Below, one piece after another: positions 25,060 to 32,997 of a stretch of 64,000 nucleotides of DNA. Made by a program: the position numbers and the translations under genes. The number at the start of each line of letters is the position of its first letter. The stretch's first letter is position 1. Source of the stretch: JBCBSP01 sp039819095 (lineage in GTDB: Bacteria; Pseudomonadota; Alphaproteobacteria; Caulobacterales; Maricaulaceae); the NCBI GenBank assembly GCA_039819095.1, contig JBCBSP010000001.1, forward strand, positions 124,001 through 188,000, read 5' to 3'. Under the pieces are notes generated by a model. The model saw nothing but the letters and a program-made list of their open reading frames with translations. It ran no database searches and was not told the origin of the DNA.

Positions 25060-25686
25060 ATGTTCACCGGAATTGTGACCGCGCAAGGCAGGCTGATTGA
25101 GCGCAGCGGCGAAGGCGTGCTTCGCTTTGAGGTGTCCAGTCCTTACCCGGCTGATGATATCACGCTCGGCGCGTCCATCGCCCATGACGGCGTCTGCCTG
25201 ACTGTGGTGGAGATCCTCGCCGACGGCGGGGGATCACGCTACGCGGTGGAGCTGTCGCCTGAGACGTTGCAGCGGACCACGCTCGGGGACCGGCGGCCCG
25301 GCGACCGGCTCAATCTGGAGCGGGCACTGAAGGTGGGCGATGAGCTTGGCGGGCACATCGTACAGGGCCATGTCGATGGCGTTGGCGAGGTGACAGAACT
25401 GTCCGATGAGGCTGGTTGGCTGCGCGTGCGCGTGAGTGCGCCGCTTGAATTGGCGCCCTTCATCGCAGAGAAGGGCTCCATCGCGGTGGACGGCGTATCG
25501 CTCACGGTCAATGCGGTGAAGGCGACCGAGTTCGATCTGATGATCATTCCGCACACCGCCGAGGTCACGACGTTTTCCCGGCTGCCTGTCGGGGCGCGGG
25601 TGAATTTGGAAGTCGATATTATGGCGCGCTATGCGGCGCGTCTTGCGCAGGCCCTGCCGGGCGGACACGGAAAGGCTGAGCCATGA
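25060..25686 (+). CDS. ribE: Riboflavin synthase alpha subunit
   Basis: A 208-residue protein with two lumazine-binding repeats. Each begins with the family MFTGIV-type pattern: MFTGIVTAQGRLIER at residue 1, and the second repeat after GGHIVQGHVDGVGEV near residue 98. It makes riboflavin by dismutation of two 6,7-dimethyl-8-ribityllumazine molecules. The gene starts 15 bp after the reductase and its stop overlaps the next start by 4 bp. Confidence 0.95.
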   Translation: MFTGIVTAQGRLIERSGEGVLRFEVSSPYPADDITLGASIAHDGVCLTVVEILADGGGSRYAVELSPETLQRTTLGDRRPGDRLNLERALKVGDELGGHIVQGHVDGVGEVTELSDEAGWLRVRVSAPLELAPFIAEKGSIAVDGVSLTVNAVKATEFDLMIIPHTAEVTTFSRLPVGARVNLEVDIMARYAARLAQALPGGHGKAEP

Positions 25687-26816
25687 CGGCGCACACCGGC
25701 GATCACATCCAGACCGCGCTCTCGCCGATCGACGAGATCATTGAAGACGCGCGCAACGGGCGCATGTTCATTCTGGTCGATGCTGAAGATCGCGAGAATG
25801 AAGGCGATCTGGTGATCCCGGCTCAGTTCGCCACGCCCGAAGCGGTGAACTTCATGGCGATGCACGGGCGCGGGCTGATCTGCCTGGCTCTGACCGCAGC
25901 GCGGACCCGCAAGCTCGATCTGAAACTCATGGCGCCGGAAAACCGCTCGCGTCACTCCACCGCCTTCACCATCTCCATCGAGGCGCGAGAGGGCGTATCG
26001 ACCGGCATTTCCGCCTTTGATCGGGCGTTGACCATCCAGGTTGCGATCGACCCGACCGCCGCTGCTGAGGACATCGTCAGCCCCGGGCACGTCTTCCCGC
26101 TGGCCGCCCGTGATGGCGGTGTGCTGGTGCGAGCCGGCCATACCGAGGCGGCGGTGGATATCTCGCGGATCGCCGGGCTTAACCCGTCCGGCGTGATTTG
26201 CGAGATCATGAATGAAGACGGCTCGATGGCGCGTCTGCCCGATCTGGTCGCCTTCGCACAGCGCCACGGGATGAAGATCGGCGCCATCGCCGACCTCATC
26301 GCCTATCGGCGCGCCAAGGACCGGTTCGTGGAACGCCAGCTCGATACCAATGTGGAGCTGGCCGCCGGGCAGAGTTTCACTCTTTCGGTCTTCCGCTCCC
26401 TAGTGGACGAGGTGGAGCATGTCGCGCTGGTCAAGGGCGAGGTGAACCCCGATCAGCCGGTCTTCGTGCGCATGCACAAGGTCAGCTTTGCGGATGACGT
26501 TCTGGGCCTCGCCGGCGGTCGTCATGGACTGGTTCAGCGCGGCATCGAAGCGCTCGCGGCTGAAGACGGGCCTGGCGTGATGGTGTTCATCCGTGAATCC
26601 AACAGTTCCGCGATTATGGAGCGTTTCGGCGCCAAGCCCAGCGATCCGCCCAGCGAACGCGAGGCCCGCCGTTTGCGCGAGTACGGCATCGGCGCCCAGA
26701 TCCTGCGCGATCTCGGCGTTCGCAAAATGGTGCTGCTCTCCACAGCGCCGCAAACCATCGTGGGACTGGACGGCTATGGTCTGGAAGTCGTCGAACAACG
26801 CGTTATCGAAGGATAG
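25683..26816 (+). CDS. ribBA: RibBX: 3,4-dihydroxy-2-butanone-4-phosphate synthase fused to a degenerate GTP cyclohydrolase II-like domain
   Basis: The N-terminal domain (1-210) is a normal RibB with DAEDRENEGDLVIPA, GHTEAAVDISRIAG and CEIMNEDGSMARLPDL, making the four-carbon unit of riboflavin from ribulose-5-phosphate. The C-terminal part (about 215-377) has the RibA fold outline, but where GTP cyclohydrolase II has its zinc cysteines (SECLTGD...RCDC) it reads RMHKVSFADDVLGLAGGRHG, with no Cys. This fits the alphaproteobacterial RibBX type, whose RibA-like half is inactive. GTP cyclohydrolase activity is therefore not provided in this operon. Confidence 0.9.
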   Translation: MTAHTGDHIQTALSPIDEIIEDARNGRMFILVDAEDRENEGDLVIPAQFATPEAVNFMAMHGRGLICLALTAARTRKLDLKLMAPENRSRHSTAFTISIEAREGVSTGISAFDRALTIQVAIDPTAAAEDIVSPGHVFPLAARDGGVLVRAGHTEAAVDISRIAGLNPSGVICEIMNEDGSMARLPDLVAFAQRHGMKIGAIADLIAYRRAKDRFVERQLDTNVELAAGQSFTLSVFRSLVDEVEHVALVKGEVNPDQPVFVRMHKVSFADDVLGLAGGRHGLVQRGIEALAAEDGPGVMVFIRESNSSAIMERFGAKPSDPPSEREARRLREYGIGAQILRDLGVRKMVLLSTAPQTIVGLDGYGLEVVEQRVIEG

Positions 26817-26821
26817 ACTTT

Positions 26822-27262
26822 ATGGTTGACGCTCCGCGCGTGCTGCTCATCGCCGCGCCGTTTTATGAAGACATCACCGATCAGCTGCTCACCGGCGCTC
26901 GTGCGGCCTTGGATGAGGCTGGAGCCGTCCACGAGACGCTGATCGTGCCCGGCGCGTTCGAAATTCCCGGCGCGATCGCGATGGCCGAGGCCGGCGACGC
27001 CGGGTTTGACGCGTATGTGGCGCTGGGCTGTGTCATTCGCGGTGAGACGAGCCATTACGACTATGTGTGCGGCGAGAGCGCGCGCGGGTTGATGGAGCTC
27101 AGCCTGAAGGGTGTTGCGCTCGGGTACGGGATCCTGACGACGGAGAATATCCTGCAGGCGCGCGAACGGGCTCATATCGACAAGAAGAACAAGGGCAAAG
27201 ACGTCGCCGAAGCGGCGCTTGCCATGATCGCCGCCCGCCAGCGTTTCACGACCGTATCATGA
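26822..27262 (+). CDS. ribH: 6,7-dimethyl-8-ribityllumazine synthase
   Basis: A 146-residue lumazine synthase. It carries VPGAFEIPGAI near residue 42 and the CVIRGETSHYDYVC loop with the catalytic His; these bind the pyrimidine and the butanone phosphate. It condenses these to lumazine in a capsid-forming or decameric enzyme. It starts 5 bp after ribBX and its last bases overlap nusB (ATGA). Confidence 0.96.
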   Translation: MVDAPRVLLIAAPFYEDITDQLLTGARAALDEAGAVHETLIVPGAFEIPGAIAMAEAGDAGFDAYVALGCVIRGETSHYDYVCGESARGLMELSLKGVALGYGILTTENILQARERAHIDKKNKGKDVAEAALAMIAARQRFTTVS

Positions 27263-27732
27263 GCGAGACCGCATCCAGCACGCGCGCGAGATTGCGCCGC
27301 GCGTCGCGTCTGGCGGCGGTGCAGGCGCTCTATCAGATGGAAGTCTCCGGCCAGGGGGCGAGCTCGGTCGTCAAGCAGTTTCGCGAACATCGTTTTGGCC
27401 ATTCTGGCGAGCCGGGCGATCTGATCGAGGCCGATGAAGACTTCTTCGAGGACCTCGTGGCCGGCATTATCGGCGCGCAGGCCAGGGTCGATCAGACCCT
27501 GTCATCAAGCTTGAAGGAAGGCTGGAAATTTTCCCGTCTCGACGCGACGGTGCGCGCCATTCTGCGCGCCGGCGGCTATGAGCTGGCGGAACGACATGAC
27601 GTGCCCACAGCGGTCGTCATTGATGAGTATGTCGATATCGCCAAGGCCTTTTTTGAAGGCCCGGAACCGGCCTTCGTGAATGGTGCGCTGGACAGTTTCG
27701 CCAAGGTGTCGCGCACCATGCCGGAAGCCTGA
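27259..27732 (+). CDS. nusB: Transcription antitermination factor NusB
   Basis: A 157-residue all-helical protein starting at ATG 27259, overlapping the ribH stop by 4 bp. It has the Arg-rich N-terminus (ARLRRASRLAAVQALYQME) and a C-terminal end with LRAGGYELAERHDVPTAVVIDEY (given as positions 97-119) typical of NusB. With NusE it recognises boxA in rRNA leaders and prevents early termination. The ribH-nusB-thiL order is widespread. Confidence 0.95.
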   Translation: MSETASSTRARLRRASRLAAVQALYQMEVSGQGASSVVKQFREHRFGHSGEPGDLIEADEDFFEDLVAGIIGAQARVDQTLSSSLKEGWKFSRLDATVRAILRAGGYELAERHDVPTAVVIDEYVDIAKAFFEGPEPAFVNGALDSFAKVSRTMPEA

Positions 27733-27741
27733 GGCGAAGCC

Positions 27742-28719
27742 ATGAGCGATGGCGGTGAGTTCGGATATATCGCGCGCCGGCTCGCTCCTCTGGCCGGCAA
27801 GGGGGCGCTGGGCCTTCTGGACGATGCGGCCCTCATCGAACCACCGGCTGGCGAGCGCCTTCTCGTCTCGGCTGACACGCTGGTGGCGGGACGCCATTTC
27901 CTGATCGAGGACGGGCTGAGGCTTGCCGCCAGGCGGGCCCTGCGGGTCAACCTGTCCGATCTCGCCGCCATGGCGGCTCGCCCGCTTGGCTATCTGTGCT
28001 GCGTCACCTGGCCCGATGAGGCCAGTGACAGCGACCGTGCGGCCTTTGCCGAGGGTCTTGCGGAGGATCAGGCGCTTTTCGGCGTTTCGCTCCTGGGCGG
28101 CGACACGACCCGCGGGCCGGGCCCGCTGACCATCACCATCACGGTTCTGGGCTCTGCGCCCGCCGGCAAGGCGGTGCTGAGGTCTGGCGCGCAACCGGGC
28201 GATGTCCTTCTGGTGACCGGCGCGATCGGGGACGGGCGGCTCGGCCTGCAAGCGGCGCTGGGCGAGCTGGACATCGACGCGGACGAGGCTCGAGCGCTGC
28301 GCCAACGTTATCGCCTGCCGGACCCGCGCCTTGAGGCCGGAAAGGCTTTGCAGCGTTTCGCCAATGCGGCGGTGGATGTCAGTGACGGGCTGATCGCGGA
28401 CGCTGGCCATCTGGCGCTGGCGAGCGGTCTGGCCCTGGATATCGATCTGGAAGCGGTGCGCCTGTCGGATGCTGCCCGGAGCTGGCGGGTGAGGCGGCCC
28501 GACCCGGTTGTCGCGACCGCCTGGCTGGCCTCGGGCGGAGATGATTACGAACTGGCCTGCGCGGTTGCGCCGGCTGATGTCGAGGGCTTCATGGCCGCCT
28601 GTCAGGCGGTGGATCTGCCGGCGACGCCCCTCGGGGCGTTTTCCCACGGCAAGGGTGTCTCCACGCGCTGGGGGGCGGAGCCGGTCAAGGTTGATCGGGC
28701 CGGCTTTACGCATTTTTGA
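27742..28719 (+). CDS. thiL: Thiamine-monophosphate kinase
   Basis: A 325-residue ATP-binding enzyme of the ThiL/PurM fold. DDAALIEPP and LLVSADTLVAGRHF near residues 27-53, ALRVNLSDLAAMAARPL and LLGGDTTRGPGPLTITITV are the family metal and nucleotide motifs, and AVDVSDGLIADAGHLA follows near 210. It converts thiamine monophosphate to thiamine diphosphate. It begins 9 bp after nusB and ends this gene chain. Confidence 0.95.
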   Translation: MSDGGEFGYIARRLAPLAGKGALGLLDDAALIEPPAGERLLVSADTLVAGRHFLIEDGLRLAARRALRVNLSDLAAMAARPLGYLCCVTWPDEASDSDRAAFAEGLAEDQALFGVSLLGGDTTRGPGPLTITITVLGSAPAGKAVLRSGAQPGDVLLVTGAIGDGRLGLQAALGELDIDADEARALRQRYRLPDPRLEAGKALQRFANAAVDVSDGLIADAGHLALASGLALDIDLEAVRLSDAARSWRVRRPDPVVATAWLASGGDDYELACAVAPADVEGFMAACQAVDLPATPLGAFSHGKGVSTRWGAEPVKVDRAGFTHF

Positions 28720-28743
28720 CGCGTTTCTGTCAGGCTTGGCCTT

Positions 28744-29244
28744 ATGAAACGTATTGTCCTGCCTCTTGCAGCCTCACTCTGCCTCAGCGCTCCGGTCTTC
28801 GCCGGCGGCGGGGAGGAGGATGCCCCCCGACGCCCGTCGAACATTATCGAGGCGAGCTTTACCTGGGACGAGATCCGCGAACCGGGTGAAGACGAGAATC
28901 CGTACGCGGAGTTTGAGGCGCCGGACTATAACCATGTCGATCTGCCCCAGACCGTTGCGCCGATCGTTCGCGATGGCCGGCTGGTGGGCTACGCCTTTGT
29001 CATGGCGCGTGTGCGCCTGGACGAAAGCGTCGACATCTGGCGGGTTCGCGAGAAGGCGCATCTGCTTCTCGATGCGCTGGTCCGCACCATTGATGATCAC
29101 CCGGTCCAGCAGATCGCGGCCGGCGAGTTCGACGATAGCGATGCGCGCCAGGCCTGGCTTGACGCCCTGACCTCAGCCCTTCCTGAAGGCTGGGTCGTGG
29201 ATGTCAGCCTGCTGGGCCAGGACGTGCGCATGCTGAGCGGCTAG
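28744..29244 (+). CDS. Exported hypothetical protein
   Basis: A 166-residue protein with a clear signal peptide (MKRIVLPLAASLCLS, cleavage near VFA-GGG). The mature part is acidic, without further membrane segments, and contains a conserved-looking segment DYNHVDLPQTVAPIVRDGRL. I do not recognise a named family. The start is 24 bp after thiL on the same strand, so it may be co-transcribed. A periplasmic place is inferred. Confidence 0.7.
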   Translation: MKRIVLPLAASLCLSAPVFAGGGEEDAPRRPSNIIEASFTWDEIREPGEDENPYAEFEAPDYNHVDLPQTVAPIVRDGRLVGYAFVMARVRLDESVDIWRVREKAHLLLDALVRTIDDHPVQQIAAGEFDDSDARQAWLDALTSALPEGWVVDVSLLGQDVRMLSG

Positions 29245-29311
29245 CAAGCCTCGGCCGGCCTGTTTTGTGTGCGGCCAACTGCATGCAATTGCGCTTTGGT
29301 TAAGCACTTTC

Positions 29312-29340
29312 TTGCGCCCCTGTGACGGCTTCGGCATATT
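29312..29340 (+). promoter_or_regulatory. Possible sigma-70-type promoter of hppA
   Basis: TTGCGC (29312-29317) and CATATT (29335-29340) are separated by 17 bases. Both are imperfect (four of six consensus bases each). A start near 29347 would place the transcription start inside the first of two stem-loop repeats. Confidence 0.3.
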
Positions 29341-29392
29341 CCGCCCACCAAATGGGGGGCGGGACCAGCCTGATTCTGTTCAAAATCAGGCT
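29341..29392 (+). ncRNA. Tandem stem-loops in the hppA leader region
   Basis: Two adjacent hairpins can form. The first (29341-29362) pairs CCGCCC with GGGCGG, then an A-G mismatch and two more pairs around an AAAT loop. The second (29367-29392) is a perfect 9-bp stem AGCCTGATT/AATCAGGCT with an 8-base loop. The ATG of hppA is 51 bases further on. There is no run of T directly after the second stem, so it is not a simple terminator. The first may instead be a DNA operator at the start site. Confidence 0.4.
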
Positions 29393-29443
29393 ACGGGGCC
29401 GTCTTTCTTACGAAAATGAGTAGAAAAAACAGGGGCTGAACCC

Positions 29444-31591
29444 ATGACCGACCTATGGCTATGGCTAGCTATGGCAGCGGGCTTGCTGTCGATCATCTAT
29501 GGCGGCGTAACCGTACGCTCCATTCTCGCATCGAGCGCGGGCAATGAGCGCATGCAGGAAATCGCCGCTGCGATCCAGGAAGGCGCGAACGCGTATCTGC
29601 GTCGCCAGTACACCACCATCGCCATTGTCGGCGTGGTCATTCTCATCCTCGTCGGTTTCCTTCTGGGGCCGATCGTGGCGCTTGGCTTCCTGATCGGCGC
29701 GGCGCTGTCAGGCGCGGCCGGCTTCATCGGGATGCTGGTTTCGGTCCGCGCGAATGTGCGCACCACCGAAGCGGCGAAGAACAGCCTGCAGGCGGGTCTG
29801 TCCATGGCCTTCCGCGCCGGCGCAGTGACCGGGATGCTGGTCGCCGGCCTCGCCCTCCTGTCGGTGGCCGTCTACTACGCCTTCCTGTCCAATATGGGCG
29901 CGTTCGCGGGCCTTGAGAGCAAGCGCACCATCATTGACGGTCTTGTGGCTCTGGGCTTCGGCGCCTCGCTGATCTCGATCTTCGCGCGTCTGGGCGGCGG
30001 GATATTCACCAAGGGCGCTGACGTGGGCGGCGACATGGTCGGCAAGGTCGAAGCGGGCATACCCGAGGACGATCCGCGCAACGCAGCCACCATCGCGGAC
30101 AATGTCGGCGACAATGTCGGTGACTGCGCCGGCATGGCCGCGGACCTGTTCGAGACCTATGCGGTGACTGTTGTGGCCACCATGGTTCTGGCCTCGATCT
30201 TCTTCCGCGATTCCATCGCGCTTGATGCGATCATGATCTACCCGCTGGGCATCGGCGCGGTCTGTATCCTCGCTTCGATCATCGGCACCTATTTCGTTCG
30301 TCTGGGCAAAGGCTCCACGAATGTGATGGGCGCGCTGTACAAGGGCTTTGTGGCGTCCGCCGTGCTGTCCCTGGTCGGTCTTGGCATCGCAACACATTTC
30401 CTGATCGGCTTCGACAGCGAGCTTGTCGCCTCCGCAGGCGGCGGCGAGATCGTGATGACCGGCATGGACCTGTTCCTGTGCGGCCTGATCGGTCTGGTGG
30501 TGACCGGCCTGATCGTGTGGATCACCGAGTACTATACCGGCACCGGCTTCCGTCCGGTTCGTTCCGTCGCCAAGGCGTCGGAGTCCGGCCATGGCACGAA
30601 TGTGATCCAGGGTCTGGCCATGTCGCTGGAGGCCACCGCGCTTCCGGCTCTGGTCATCATCGTGGCGATCATTTCCACCTTCCAGCTGGCCGGCCTGTTC
30701 GGCATCGCCATTGCGGTGACCACCATGCTGGCGCTGGCGGGCATGGTCGTGGCGCTCGACGCCTTCGGTCCTGTCACCGACAATGCCGGCGGCATTGCTG
30801 AAATGGCTGAACTTGAAGGCTCGGTGCGTGAAACCACGGACGCGCTCGACGCGGTGGGCAACACAACCAAAGCCGTCACTAAAGGCTACGCCATCGGTTC
30901 GGCGGGTCTGGGCGCTCTGGTTCTGTTCGCGGCTTACACCGAGGACCTGAACTATTTCGCGTCCAACCCGGACAGCTATCCCTTCTTTGCAGGCATCAAT
31001 GTCGATTTCGCCCTGTCCAACCCGTACGTGGTTGTCGGGCTGTTCTTCGGCGGCTTGTTGCCCTTCCTGTTCGGCGGCATGTCCATGACCGCCGTCGGAC
31101 GCGCCGCGCAAGCGGTCGTAGAGGAAGTGCGTCGGCAATTCCGCGAGAAGCCGGGCATCATGAAGGGTGAGGAGAAGCCGGACTATGGCCGCGCTGTGGA
31201 TCTGCTCACCAGCGCTGCGATCCGTGAAATGATCGTGCCGTCCATGCTGCCGGTCCTGTCGCCGATCGTTCTGTTCGGAGCCATCTTCGTGGTCGCCGGC
31301 AAGGACAACGCTCTGGCCGCGACCGGCGCCATGCTGCTCGGCGTGATCGTCACCGGCCTGTTCGTGGCGATCTCCATGACCGCCGGCGGCGGCGCCTGGG
31401 ACAACGCCAAGAAATACATCGAAGACGGCAATCATGGCGGCAAGGGCTCTGAAGCCCACAAAGCCTCCGTGACGGGCGACACCGTGGGTGATCCTTACAA
31501 GGATACTGCGGGCCCGGCCGTGAACCCGATGATCAAGATCACAAATATCGTGGCGCTCTTGATGCTGGCGGTTCTGGCCGCGCGCTTCTAG
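29444..31591 (+). CDS. hppA: Membrane-bound proton-pumping pyrophosphatase
   Basis: A 715-residue protein with about 16 membrane helices that couples pyrophosphate hydrolysis to ion transport across the inner membrane. The acidic active-site motif DVGGDMVGKVEAGIPEDDPR starts at residue 193, with DNVGDNVGDCAGMAADLFE following. Lys476 in GNTTKAVTKG is the residue that marks K+-independent H+-pumping enzymes. The second substrate motif DTVGDPYKDTAGPAVNPM is near the C-terminus. It would conserve energy from biosynthetic pyrophosphate. It has its own long leader and a strong terminator. Confidence 0.96.
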   Translation: MTDLWLWLAMAAGLLSIIYGGVTVRSILASSAGNERMQEIAAAIQEGANAYLRRQYTTIAIVGVVILILVGFLLGPIVALGFLIGAALSGAAGFIGMLVSVRANVRTTEAAKNSLQAGLSMAFRAGAVTGMLVAGLALLSVAVYYAFLSNMGAFAGLESKRTIIDGLVALGFGASLISIFARLGGGIFTKGADVGGDMVGKVEAGIPEDDPRNAATIADNVGDNVGDCAGMAADLFETYAVTVVATMVLASIFFRDSIALDAIMIYPLGIGAVCILASIIGTYFVRLGKGSTNVMGALYKGFVASAVLSLVGLGIATHFLIGFDSELVASAGGGEIVMTGMDLFLCGLIGLVVTGLIVWITEYYTGTGFRPVRSVAKASESGHGTNVIQGLAMSLEATALPALVIIVAIISTFQLAGLFGIAIAVTTMLALAGMVVALDAFGPVTDNAGGIAEMAELEGSVRETTDALDAVGNTTKAVTKGYAIGSAGLGALVLFAAYTEDLNYFASNPDSYPFFAGINVDFALSNPYVVVGLFFGGLLPFLFGGMSMTAVGRAAQAVVEEVRRQFREKPGIMKGEEKPDYGRAVDLLTSAAIREMIVPSMLPVLSPIVLFGAIFVVAGKDNALAATGAMLLGVIVTGLFVAISMTAGGGAWDNAKKYIEDGNHGGKGSEAHKASVTGDTVGDPYKDTAGPAVNPMIKITNIVALLMLAVLAARF

Positions 31592-31616
31592 CCGAAGCGT
31601 CCATCCTGAACGAGAA

Positions 31617-31647
31617 AGCCCCGGTCCGTTTGGACTGGGGCTTTTTT
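31617..31647. terminator. Strong terminator after hppA, probably bidirectional
   Basis: An 11-bp stem (AGCCCCGGTCC with GGACTGGGGCT, one G-T pair) and a GTTT loop are followed by six T on the plus strand. On the minus strand the stem is followed by TTTCTC, so it can also serve the convergent bamE gene, which ends at 31693. Confidence 0.85.
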
Positions 31648-31692
31648 GTCGGCGCTAAAGGCGGTCGCCATTATGGCGAAGTCGCCGGTGGC

Positions 31693-32205
31693 CTAATTCC
31701 GCCCGTCGCCACGCGGGCCGCCGGCGCCGCCGGGAAGGTTCTGCTCGCCGCCGAACTGGTCGGTCGGCAGACGTCCGACATTGCCCAGCAGCTGCTCGAG
31801 GAGCGTCAGCTCGCGACCGCGCGTGGGCGTCTCACGCTCCTGAAAGGCGACGACGCGCCCATCTTCAAGGCCGAACTCCTCAACTTCGCTGACCGTGCCG
31901 TCCTCAGCAAAGCGCACCGCCAGAATGCGCCGCTCGCGCGTTGTGGGGCGCAGATAAGCCAGATGCTCGCGCGTGGCTGAGATATAGTACCAGGTGTCCT
32001 GCTCGAACACGCCGCGCGTGGACGGGCTGCCAAGGGCGGCCAGCACGCTGGACTGGGTGTCTTCGCCCGGCGTCAGCGTCGGGACTTCATTATCGGTGTA
32101 ACGAAAGCCATGCGTGCGCAGGGTCGGATTGCAGGCGGCGACGAGCATCGCGCTCATTGCTGCGCCAAGAATGAGGGCGGCGCGCGCCCGGCGTCTGGTG
32201 ATCAT
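31693..32205 (-). CDS. bamE: Outer membrane assembly lipoprotein BamE (SmpA/OmlA)
   Basis: A 170-residue lipoprotein taken from ATG 32205. The signal peptide has a basic start (TRRRAR) and a lipobox MLVAAC. The mature domain has the BamE pattern LTPGEDTQSSVLAALGSPST and TWYYIS, then RRILAVRFAEDG. BamE is part of the BAM complex that inserts beta-barrels into the outer membrane. The Gly/Pro-rich C-terminal tail of about 35 residues is extra compared with the shortest relatives. It is convergent with hppA. Confidence 0.88.
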   Translation of the reverse strand: MITRRRARAALILGAAMSAMLVAACNPTLRTHGFRYTDNEVPTLTPGEDTQSSVLAALGSPSTRGVFEQDTWYYISATREHLAYLRPTTRERRILAVRFAEDGTVSEVEEFGLEDGRVVAFQERETPTRGRELTLLEQLLGNVGRLPTDQFGGEQNLPGGAGGPRGDGRN

Positions 32206-32327
32206 GTCCAACTCCGAAGTCCGTCCTGCGCCTGTGACCGCTCAGCTGTAACCGATCGGCCCTGCGTGGTGTCGTTGACCTAGCCGGGTGCGAGCTTAGC
32301 TTCAAGCCCGGCAAAAGGGAGCCCGCT

Positions 32328-32870
32328 TTGCGCATGTTCCAACGTTGGTTCAAACCCGACCCTATGAAGCGGCGCGGCAAAGCGCTGTATGAGCAGGTGC
32401 TTGAAGCCTCACGAAGGCCCGCCCTGTTTGGTGAAGACGGCGTACCGGACACGGTTGATGGCCGGTTCGATATACTCAGCCTGCATATGATTCTCGCCAT
32501 TCGCCGGCTCAATCGCGCGGGCTCTGAGGGCAGGGCGCTCGCTCAGGCCGGCTTCGATGCGATGTTCAAGGACATGGACGAAGCGGTTCGCAATCTGGGC
32601 GCGGGCGACATGACTGTGGGTAAGAAGATCCGCAAGATGGCCGAAGCTTTCTATGGCCGCGCCCAGGCTTATGAGGCCGGGCTGGATGCCGGTGAGGCTC
32701 AGGCGCTGGCTGAGGTGATCGGGCGCAACATGCTCGATGAGATCGAAGCCCACGAGCCGGTCGCGCTGCGGCTGGCCGACTATGCGCTGCGCATGGATGA
32801 GGCTCTGGCTGAACAGGCCGATGAAGCGGTGCTGGGCGAGGGCGGACCGCGCTTTCCCGCCGTGGGGTAA
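32328..32870 (+). CDS. Ubiquinol-cytochrome c chaperone family protein (CBP3/UQCC1-like)
   Basis: A 180-residue soluble protein that starts at TTG 32328, six bases after AGGGAG; the ATG two codons later is too far. The family segment VDGRFDILSLHMILAIRRL and the following DAMFKDMDEAVRNLGAGDMTVGKKIRKMAEAFYGR (about 81-115) are easily recognised. Eukaryotic relatives help assemble cytochrome b of the bc1 complex; bacterial members are assumed to do likewise. It precedes plsX, as in many alphaproteobacteria, though the DUF177 gene often found between them is missing. Confidence 0.88.
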   Translation: MRMFQRWFKPDPMKRRGKALYEQVLEASRRPALFGEDGVPDTVDGRFDILSLHMILAIRRLNRAGSEGRALAQAGFDAMFKDMDEAVRNLGAGDMTVGKKIRKMAEAFYGRAQAYEAGLDAGEAQALAEVIGRNMLDEIEAHEPVALRLADYALRMDEALAEQADEAVLGEGGPRFPAVG

Positions 32871-32997
32871 CCGCCTGCGCAGGCGCCCGGCGGGCCGCTT
32901 GCCATTTGAACCGCGTGAGTTAAGGTCCGCGCGCCTCGACTGGGGGCCGCGACGGCGAGTTATCTCGCGCAGTGGATTGATTGGCTGGATAAATCTG

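Noticed and set aside
29708..31459. 583-codon open frame antisense to hppA
   Set aside because: It is the mirror of a GC-rich, strongly conserved gene; the translation is rich in His, Gln and Arg, has no domain, and no ribosome site. Long antisense frames are expected in high-GC DNA.
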